From assembly GCF_009389715.1 (NCBI RefSeq), contig NC_052392.1:30206592-30270591 (forward strand): DNA of 64,000 bases. Direction: 5' to 3'. Below, piece by piece: positions 1 to 10,500 of the stretch; the stretch's first letter is position 1; the number at the start of each line of letters is the position of its first letter. This DNA is from Phoenix dactylifera. Lineage: Eukaryota > Streptophyta > Magnoliopsida > Arecales > Arecaceae. The notes below the pieces were generated by a model that saw nothing but the letters and a program-made list of their open reading frames with translations, searched no databases and was not told the DNA's origin. The translations under genes were made by a program, and so were the position numbers.

Positions 1-912
1 ACTAGCCGATATAGGGCAGTTCCACTTGGTTCCGATTGGTATGGACTTGTTAGACTCATGTATTGAATCAAACCTCAATATAGTATTGGTACCTTACCAT
101 GGTTGGTACAGTTGAGTATGCATCGATACAATAGACATTGATAAGGTCAGTATGAAATAAGGTCGGAGGAACTGGTACCGGGCACCGTACCGGTTCTCCA
201 GCGGGACGACTCAGTACAAGCCGTGCCGGGCCTATACCGAGAGAGGGATCGTGCAGAGAGAAAAAGAGAAAGAGAGAATGAGCGGAGGAGGGAGGGTCGG
301 AGGAGGGTGGTGGACGCCGGTGGAGTGCCGGTGGAAGCCGGCCGCGGCCGGTGGGAGCGAGGCCACGTCCGCTGCCCTTGTTTCGAACAAAATACGGTCT
401 GGCCGCGGCCTTAAAAAATTTTGTATTTTTTAAGTAAAGTTGGCAAATCTCTTCACTTGAAAATTGCAAATTTTTCTAAGGCCGCGGCTGGACCCTATTT
501 CGTTCAAAACAGGGTCAGCAACTGCGGCTTGGCTCCTCGCGGCCGAGACCAGCCTCCACCGGTCTCCCGCCCTTTTTCTCTTCCTCCCTCTCCTGCTAGC
601 TCTCTCTTTTCTTCTCCTTCTCCAGCTCCGATAACGGGTTCCATTTTCGTTGCCAAAATCATACCGGTGAGACACCGGTACAGCTTGGGACGGCCGGAAC
701 CGGCTAGTTCGAGACGGTTCTGCCGACCCTGGCATGAACACGTGGTAGAGGTGCTCAGTTGGCACAACACCCATATTCGGGTCAATGCAGGCCCCATACC
801 AAGGCATTCCAAGGTTCGAGGGCTATTTCCATACGAGATGCATACCATACCATGCCCGTATCGCACGGAATTGGTAAAGTATCAGTACAGTACCCGATAC
901 CACTTCATGGAT
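1..912. mobile_element. GTAC-family element, composite, with long imperfect inverted repeat and purine/pyrimidine arms
   Basis: The stretch begins and ends in GGTACC-type words. Inside, 240-310 is GA-rich while 560-630 is CT-rich. The segments 381-416 and 475-508 are inverted copies around GGCCGCGGCC (401-410) and GCCGCGGCTG (481-490). The whole can fold back on itself with its centre at about 445. It is much more GC-rich than its surroundings. Exact ends are not resolved, and the left end may lie outside the window. The open frames in it (for example 421-918 and 430-807) follow from composition and are not genes. Confidence 0.65.
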
Positions 913-1293
913 CACTAGGTTTTCATGATTAGATCATAGTATAATATAATTTCATGCTATTAAAACTGACCATTTTGGCACCTACTTGATGATTAAGTTA
1001 GAGAGAGCACCAAAATACATAAATGTTGGTTTCTACTTACTTTTTATTAGTTGATCATGTTCAACAGTTTTGGATTTTGAATTTGAATAGTCTTTCATTG
1101 ATTTTGAGCCATTAGCTCCTTTGCAAAGAGTTTAACATAAAGTGTAGTCTGACAATTTGCTCAGTAATTCAAGAACAACAGAGATGTTGAATTGAGAAAT
1201 TCTGAAAAATGCTGTCATCCCTATGTGGCTATGAGCACCTTAACTATTTGCTTGTTAAATAATTGGTTGTGTCACAGCTCCCCACCCATGCCA

Positions 1294-1871
1294 CCTCCCA
1301 CAAATAGAAAAGGAAAAAATGAAAAGGATTTTAAAAAGAAGAAAGTAATCATATCCCTAGATATGACGAAAAAATTTTACTAATAAGAAACCTTCAATGC
1401 TTCAGCTTTAGGCAGCATAAATCAGTATAATTAGGAACGGTCTTGAATCTTTACCATGAGCCTTTTAATATTTATTGATGACACAAGCTGTACAAATTCC
1501 TAATGTAGCCTTTTAAAAATATAAAGTGAGATTTAAGCATGTCCATGCATTAGGCTAACATATGTATCTGTTCTCCCACATATAGAAAAGGAAAAAATGA
1601 AAAGGATTTTAAAAAGAAGAAAGTAACGATATCCCGTATAAAGTTCCTTAGATATGAAGAAAAAAATTTATTAATAAGAAACCCTCAATGCTTCAGTTTA
1701 GGCAGCATAAATCAGTAAAACTAGGAACGTTCTTGACTCTTTACCATGAGCCTTTTAATATTTTGGTAGCTGGAATTGATAACACAAGCTGTGCAAATTC
1801 CTAATATAGCCTTTTTAAAATATAAAGTGAGATTTAACCATGTCCATGCATTAGGCTAACATATGTATCTG
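1294..1871. repeat. Tandem duplication, about 280-bp unit, two copies
   Basis: Copy 1 (1294-1571) and copy 2 (1572-1871) share AGAAAAGGAAAAAATGAAAA, AGGCAGCATAAATCAGTA, TTTACCATGAGCCTTTTAAT and TTAGGCTAACATATGTATCT in the same order. A few substitutions and short insertions separate them. It lies upstream of the first hydrolase exon seen, probably in an intron. Confidence 0.85.
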
Positions 1872-2071
1872 TTTTCATCATTATACTCCAATTGTGTAAG
1901 AGACCTGAGATCTGTCCAATTATTTCCTGGCCCATACTTAATGTGCCTCAGAAGCATATCCTTAAATTGGTGCTTCTCTTGTATCAAATCATGTTTTGGG
2001 TACCACGTATCACTTTAGAGTTTATGTTAATTACTAAGTTTAAATTTAATATTTTTATTGTAGGCCATGAG

Positions 2072-2242
2072 CATGGTATGCTGTACTGGACGGTACCGGT
2101 CGGTATCGGACGTACCGTATCCGTACCGATGGGTACCGATATCGGTACGCCTGGCGTACCGCGTATCGTGCCGTACCGACACTCGGTACGTCTATACTAG
2201 TGCGGCACCGGTACGGGGTTCGGTACCGGTACGGCGAATTTT
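2072..2242. mobile_element. GTAC-family short element, 171 bp, with exact 9-bp target duplication
   Basis: The element starts CATGGTATGCTGTACTGG and ends GGTACGGCGAATTTT. It is flanked on both sides by GGCCATGAG (2063-2071 and 2243-2251). The body is made of repeated GGTACCGG and CGTACCG words. It has no coding capacity. The 9-bp duplication is the size expected for Mutator-like transposition. Confidence 0.75.
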
Positions 2243-2529
2243 GGCCATGAGTGATATCCAAGGAATCCTCAACTAGTTAAGTGCACTGTGAGCCACCTCA
2301 TAGATCCCCTTTCTTTTTTATATCAAATAGAAAAGAAGTAGATCCTTTCTTTTTCCTGCAAAAGCTGTTCGATAGAACTTTGCGGATGGCCCGACTGGGA
2401 GGGCCCTTGATTTAACACAGAACATACCAAAGTCTGTGTTCTACATCATGCATATAACTGGTATCTCTTGTCTTGGCTATATATTTGTGCAAATCCATCT
2501 TTGCTTAATTTTATGTCAAAGAAATTATG

Positions 2530-2725
2530 TGTCCTAGGTTTCGTGTTACATCACTTTAGAAACAAAGATCAACTTTTTTATATTTTATACATTTTCTATT
2601 TTGAGCATGTTAATGTAGAACATTAATGCATCCTAGATTTCGTGCTACATCAGTTTAGAAACAAAGATCAACTTATTTGTATTCAATTCATTTCCTATTT
2701 TGAGCATGTTAATGTACAAGATTTA
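2530..2725. repeat. About 100-bp tandem repeat, two clear copies and a decayed third
   Basis: Copies at about 2530-2627 and 2628-2725 both contain CATC(A)(C/G)TTTAGAAACAAAGATCAACTT followed by CTATTTTGAGCATGTTAATG. A degenerate third copy is visible near 2898-2975 (GTTCAGAAACAATGATCTTA). Confidence 0.75.
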
Positions 2726-3151
2726 TGTGGTATTGTTTCAACATGCATTTGTCTTGGTATTTTTTTGACATGTGTCCTGGGCATAGTGCAGTCTTTTCTG
2801 CATCATGTGCATAGGTTTTATTGACGTGCATTTGTCTTGGTGTTTATTTGTACAAATCCATCTTATTTTCATTCCATGTTAAAGTTAAATAATTGAATGC
2901 CATGCTTCACTAGTTCAGAAACAATGATCTTATTTTCGTACATATACTTTTCTCACATTCAGAATGTTAACATGTACATCAGTGTCAAATATAATTTTCG
3001 CTTCACTGTGATCATGTTAGACCATGTTACGGAGATTTCAAGGAAACTTTTGTTAGACTGCTACATAGAATTTCTCTTTTTCTCTGTTGAGTAATGTATA
3101 TGTGTTTGTCTCTTGCATTTCTGTTTTCCTGAGTAGTATTTTAATGATTAG

Positions 3152-3831
3152 ATGGCAGATGCAGGCTACCATTGCTTTGCTCCTGATTGGATAGGATTTG
3201 GGTTTAGTGATAAACCCCAACCAGGATATGGATTTTTATATACAGGTTTGTAGAAACTCTTGATGGTGGTCTATCTATTTAATGCTAGTACTAATGTTAC
3301 AGTATTATGTGAGACAGAAGAAGAATTCCATGCAGCATTTGACAGGCTTCTTGCCACGCTTGATATCAACTCTCCATTTTTCTTAGTGGTTCAGGTTCTT
3401 AATAACCATCTAATATTTTTTTCAAAGCTCCAACTGTTCATTTTTCTCAACCTTGCAATACTGTTCTCATAGTCTGATAGTTTAAACTAATATTATATAA
3501 ATTTGCCTTGCTGGTTACTATATTACATACTAATATTAATAAGAGGTACATGCACTCGTAGGGAGAGCACCTGTGAGCATGATGCATCATAAACTCTCTC
3601 TTTCTCTCTCTTGATATATATATATATATGTGTGTGTGTGTATATGTGTTTGTGTGTGTGTATGTACATGTACATGTCTATGTACATGTCTTATGTACAT
3701 GTATATGTGTATGTACATGTCTAGGTGTATGTATATGTACATATCTAGGTGTATTAATAAGAGGTACATGCACTTGTAGGGAGAGCACCTGTGAGCATGA
3801 TACATCATAAACTCTCTCTTTCTCTCTCTTG

Positions 3832-3863
<32 letters not shown>

Positions 3864-4435
3864 ATATGTGTTTGTGTGTGTGTATGTATACTGTTCTCAT
3901 AGTCTGATAGTTTAAACTAATATTATATAAATTTGCCTTGCTGGTTACTATATTACATACTAATATTAATAAGAGGTACATGCACTCGTAGGGAGAGCAC
4001 CTGTGAGCATGATGCATCATAAACTCTCTCTTTCTCTCTCTTGATATATATATATATGTGTGTGTGTGTGTATATGTGTTTGTGTGTGTGTATGTACATG
4101 TACATGTCTATGTACATGTCTTATGTACATGTATATGTGTATGTACATGTCTAGGTGTATGTATATGTACATATCTAGGTGTATTAATAAGAGGTACATG
4201 CACTTGTAGGGAGAGCACCTGTGAGCATGATACATCATAAACTCTCTCTTTCTCTCTCTTGATATATATATATATGTGTGTGTGTGTGTGTATATGTGTT
4301 TGTGTGTGTGTATGTACATGTACATGTCTATGTACATGTCTTATGTACATGTATATGTGTATGTACATGTCTTATGTACATATATGTACATATCTAGGTG
4401 TATGTAATATATGTACATGTATGTATGTATGTATG

Positions 4436-4472
<37 letters not shown>

Positions 4473-4480
4473 ATGTATAT

Positions 4481-4532
<52 letters not shown>

Positions 4533-7500
4533 GTTTTGTGGATCCCACCTACATACTAGGTATGAAACCCATATGGCATGTCATCTGTGGATAGTGGTGG
4601 TTGATAATGTGAGCTGGTGTTGCTTAGCCTACATGTACATGATGATTTAGCATACCCTACTAACAACTGAAATTCCTAGGCAGGTTTTCAACATGTTATC
4701 TGACAACATGCCTTCTTTCTCTGTACAATTGTAGGGATTTCTTGTAGGTTCATATGGATTGACTTGGGCTTTGAAGAACTCAAACAAGATTACCAAACTG
4801 GCTGTTTTAAACAGCCCGTTGACTGTTTCTTCTCCATTACCTGGATTGTTTCAAAAACTAAGGTCAGTAATGTTGATGAAGTACAGAGGTATTTGGTTAT
4901 GTTGCACTACTTGATAAGTCATGTTAATCTGAATTTCTGTTTTGTAGTTGATTAATATGTATTGTGTCGAATGTAGGTGCTTGTCTTAAGCATGGTCTAC
5001 CGTACCAGTCCGTACCGGCCGGTACGGGCCGGTACGTACCGGTCCGACCTGGGACCGGTACCGGATCAGCGTAAAATCCGGTACCGGTAGTTTATTGTTG
5101 AAGAACCAGTACGGAATCGGTACGGGACCGGTTTCGTACCGGTCCGGGCCGCCACCGGTCCGCTGACCGATACCGGTACGGAGGACCTTACTCGTAAGTG
5201 TTCCTTCCATGCAATTTCTAACAATTTCTTTTGTAGACCCACACTGAACTGTTGTACTCATGGTTTGCTAAACCGGCCCATACCGGTCGGTTCAGCCCGT
5301 ATCGTACCGGTCCCAGCCTTGATCGGTATGGTACGGCGGTGGAAAACGGTTCCGGCCCCGCGCGTGCTGGGAACTGCGCGGGCGCGCACTGTATTAGGCA
5401 GACCGGTTCGGCATCGGTACGAACCCGTCCGAACCGGTTCAGTAGGCCATTGGTACGCCTACCGGTATCAGTTCGGCGGACGTTGGTTGTACTAATATCC
5501 TTGTTTTAGATTAGGGGACAGATACTTAAGCTAGACCAAAGATTGTGGGAAACATTGCACTTCACTTTTTTCTTTTCCACTAGGAGTTCTTAGACTTTTT
5601 TGATTCATAAGAAATATATAAAGTGAAATTGGATATGCTTCTCAAATAAGAATCTGTATGTGGGACAAATAGCATTTTCAATTTTACTATATTTGATGAA
5701 TGAGATATACTCTTATTTTTTATCATCCTGAACTGTTTCTGCTGAAATGCATGTTAGTTGAAAAGCGGCCTCCTAGCAACCATGCGTGCAATATTATTTA
5801 CTTTTCCAATAATAATTAGAATTAATATGGTCTTCATTTTCTCAATTTGCCCTTATAATAGTCTGAACTTCCAGTCAACCTGACATGCTTTTTTGTGACT
5901 CATCTCTTTTCCTCTCAGGTTCCCACTTTATGGCGAATTTACATGTCAAAATGCTGTTATGGCTGAGCGTTTTATTGAAGCAGGTAGCCCGTATGTATCG
6001 TTCTAGATTTTTTTTAATAAGTTATCCATTCTTACAAGTTAAAATGTAATGCAATTTTATTATTTGTTACTACATTAGTGTACTTTGATTCAGATCTACT
6101 TCCTAATTCCAGATCAAATGTGACAACTGGGTCCACTTACATATACCAAAAATAATAACAACAACAATAATAATAATAGGTCTGGTTACCATATAACAGA
6201 TGACGTATAAACTTTGTCTCTAGAATCTTCCAGCCCAACAGTTGCGGCTTGGGACAGTACACTCATGTAGTTGAATTCTTGATTATAAGGAAAAGAAATC
6301 ATATTAATGTTTTATTCAATTAGTTAGTTAATGCCCATTCATGACTTGAAGACCACTTTCTTTATGATTTTTAACTTGTCATGACCTTAATGACTAGAGT
6401 TTTGGATTACTAAAGTAGAACAAATACAAATTAATAAGTTTTTAATTTTTATAGAACTAGATCAGTCTAATAGAAAATATATAGAAATGTATTGAGAATG
6501 CAGTTGAAATGCAAGCATGCCATTAGGTATGCTTGCAGTTGAAATGCAAGCATGCCATTTGGTATGTTACATATTTGCAAAATTAAGATATATTAGGACA
6601 GGGGATCTTTTGATCAATATATATGCAAGTATATGTTTAAGATATATATTGGTTGAGAACTCATATGTTCATTTATCTTCATCTACTTTGGATTTACTTA
6701 GCTTAGCTTATACGCATTCAAATTGTTAGAGGATGCAGTGCATAAATTAGATGGGTAAATAGGGATGTCATTTTAATTGTCGTGAAGAGTTATTATCTTA
6801 GCGATGATGTTTATATACACTTTTTTTGCATATATTTAGAGGGATTAGGTGTTAGCATACAATAAAAAATGTGTAGAGCAATCTAGATTTCTATATTTTT
6901 TTCTATAGAAAGTTCAGATATAAAGGATGTCACCAATTATCTAAAATGAAGATCTTTATACTCCAATTAAAGGGTCTGGACTTTATTTTTCTAATTGAGA
7001 TTTATTATTGACATTTGGAGCTGCACAAACTGCAATAAATCTAGATGTTTTAGAAATTTAACTTTTTTATCTTTACTACATATATTGTATCAAAGAATCA
7101 CAGAGCAAACTACTCTTAAGTGATATGATAAACATGAAAAGCTTCATTAATGTACTGACAAATGTTAAACAATTATGTATAGAGAAAATATGTTTATTTT
7201 TTGAGACAAAAGAAATTTATTACTCTCCTATCATAGTACATATGATAAACTTGAAAAGCTACATTAATGTACTTACTAATGTTAAACAATTATGTACTAG
7301 AGAAAATATGTTTCTTTTATGAGGGAAGAAATTTATTACTCCTATCATAGTACGTATGCATCTCTCTGGGAAAAATAAAAGATATATACTTAGAATTTGT
7401 AAATTTTTAATAAACTTGTTCCTTAAGGAACGATATTGAATCAAGGGTTTAAATCTTGGTACTAAGTACTAACCACCATGGTGGTGTGGTGCTAGCTCAA

Positions 7501-10500
7501 TACAGTATTGGGATGCTCCCATCCTGACTCTTGGAATGGTCTGGTCGAGTCACCCATGGTTTGACTAACATATAATAGTTACCAATAAAAAGTGAAACAT
7601 CACTTGTCACTTATTAATCATATGATGTGTAATAGATGATGAGTTAAAGTAAAATAACATCCAACTCACTTCTAATCACAAGTGGAGTGTTTGTAAGTCT
7701 CATATTTATCCGAATCATGTTCAGACACAATCAAGGCCTTGGATATGGTCCTAGATATGTTGCCATTTGTGAAACTATGACTAATATTGTCCCAAATAAC
7801 CCTCCTGATAAACTTTACCATGACTCCAAAATGTAGCTCCCATAGGAAGGGCAAAACTATGCAAGAGATTACCCCTTAGGATATGATGATTTGGGGATAC
7901 TTTAGTGATCAAAATGTTCTACCTAGGACAATGCACCTATTTGAGAATCTTCTCAAAATCTCAAACCTGAGCATCCACTTCTAAAGTATTTTCTTACTAA
8001 AAGCATTTCTAAAATATCGACTTCCCTACAAGGACATCCGCACCCTTACATGCTCTCGATTATAGCAGTTAAGTGGTATGCATGTGGATCATATGTTGAA
8101 TAGTTGAAGGATCATCTCATCTCTGAGTTGATGTTCTATGTATCAGGCTCTGGCATATAGTGATGATGCCGATCAGACCCAGAGCCACGTAGATTACTAC
8201 AACTTTGGTTGGGCTCAACCCGAACCAGCTCATTCAATTCAAGTAGGGTTGCAAGGAGGTTTTGTAAACATCAGTTGGGCTTGGACTCAATCCAAACTTG
8301 AACCAAACTCAACCCGAACCTAACCCTACCTAACCCAACTTAATTTGACCAGGTTCAATATATAAATAAATAGATAATAAATAATTCATATTCATGTTTC
8401 ATATACATTACTAACATATTTATATAATTATCTTTAATCTCGTTGGATAGATAAAATGTAAGTGTGCCATTGAAATTTATTAATGATCGAGGTTTCAATT
8501 TAACACATATCCAACAAAAATGTTTGAATTTAGCCATCTCATAAGCCAGTATGTCGTGTCTTGCAATAACTCTATACCTCTCATATTTGACAACTTTTTT
8601 CATATCTCGTTCTTAATCTAACTTCGTGGTCATGATCTTGCTTGGCATGGGTGAAACCTGTCTTAGGGGTGAATGGATGAGCCCCTCTAGACCATTGAAG
8701 CCTCCACTTTGGCCACCTTAATCACCATGACCACCCTGATCACTAGACCTGTCATCAGTCAAGTTATCATTATCATTGTCACTAGCATCACAAGACCCCG
8801 ATTACTAGACCTGTCATCAGTCAAGTTATCATTATCATTGTCGCTAGCATCACAAGATGATCTGTGCAAGCCAGTGATGATTTGTGCTACAAGCACTATC
8901 CTTGTCCTAGACCTATTCATTATCTGCAGCATCCACCAAATTGACTGGCTTCTTTTCCTTTGATCTTAATGTCCTTCCACCCCCACCTCTGACTCCCTTT
9001 AGAGGCTCAACTTACCTCCACTTACTAACATGCCCTTGCTTCCTAGCTAGTCCTAATGCCCTAGTTGGTCCTTCTAGCTTATGGGGTATCATAATGACTC
9101 AAATATAAGTGCTTCTCTGCCACTTGTCGTGGAGGATCTCCTAGCTCATCCAACACTAGCATGTCTCGAGCTTCTTGATCTTCAACCTACTAAGCGTAGG
9201 ATCCTCCATGTCCTGGACAAAGTCATCCTCCAAAGGTTCATCTTACTTCTTCTTAATCCCCTATCTAATATACTTGAGTTTGAGCCTCATCTTGTGGTAA
9301 GCAAAGACCATATCATGCATCTTTTTTCATGGCAAAGTAATTTCATTGTTTGGTTTGGATTAGCACAAATATACTCCAGCTCTACTCATATCTAAAGGAT
9401 GAGATGGTCTATAAGAGGACTGGAATGGCAATCTTTCTCAAATGTGTAGACATGCCCCCCACTAGACCCACCACTCCCCTATAATCAAATAATGTGGAGC
9501 CATTTAAGGCCCAAGTCCTCAACCATACATGCAAGCTTAAATAGTGAAACACTGAAACTACTTTGGCAATAATACTCATACTTCCTTCTCTCCAAAACTT
9601 CAGATCTCTCCCGAAAAGCTTTCCCCTAGCTAATAAAGGCTTGATGCTAGTGGTGTTCTAATTTCCATGTAATGCACATTTACACCATTAATCCTAGATA
9701 TCTACTCTTTTATTACCTTGCTTATAGCTTGCGCAATGAACTCCCCTATAATCAAATAATGTGTAGTCATTTAAGGCCCAAGTCCTCAACCATACATGCA
9801 AGCTTAAATAGTGAAACACTGAAACTACTTTGGCAATAATACTCATACTTCCTTCTCTCCAAAACTTCAGATCTCTCCCGAAAAGCTTTCCCCTAGCTAA
9901 TAAAGGCTTGATGCTAGTGGTGTTCTAATTTCCATGTAATGCACATCTACACCATTAATCCTAGATATCTACTCTTTTATTACCTTGCTTATAGCTTGCG
10001 CAATGAACTCCCCTCTAATCAAATAATGTGTGCCATTTAAGGCCCAAGTCCTCAACCATACATGCAAACTTAAATAGTGACACTAAAACTACTTTGGCAA
10101 TAATTCTCATACTCCCTGCTCTCCAAAACTCCAGATCTCTCCCGAAAAGCTTTCCCCCACATAGCTAATAAAGGTTTGATGCTAGTGGTGTTCTAATTTC
10201 CATGTAATGCACATCTACACCATTAATCCTAGATATCTACTCTTTTATGACCTTGCTTATAGCTTGCGCAATGAAGTCATTGTCCACATCTCATCCTATG
10301 CAACATCCTTCTTGCAACTTGAAGCTACTCATCTAAGGGTTCAAATGGTAGGCTATACGGAAAATATAAGAACAAGATTGAAAAACAGCATCTACTATTA
10401 TTCAACAAGGTTCAACAAATTAGTATTGGTGGCCCATACTAGTATGGTATTGGTTATACTATGCTGTACTTGAACGTATTGAAACAAGGAGATGGAGGAG

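Noticed and set aside
3461..4320. CRISPR-like regular repeats
   Set aside because: Eukaryotic intronic tandem duplication; no short palindromic repeats with unique spacers and no cas genes.
3587..4594. Cys/Val/Tyr-rich and His/Thr-rich frames
   Set aside because: They are translations of TG/CA microsatellites.
7440..7560. Possible SINE or GTAC remnant (TTTAAATCTTGGTACTAAGT)
   Set aside because: The resemblance is too weak; no paired promoter boxes, tail or family terminus were found.
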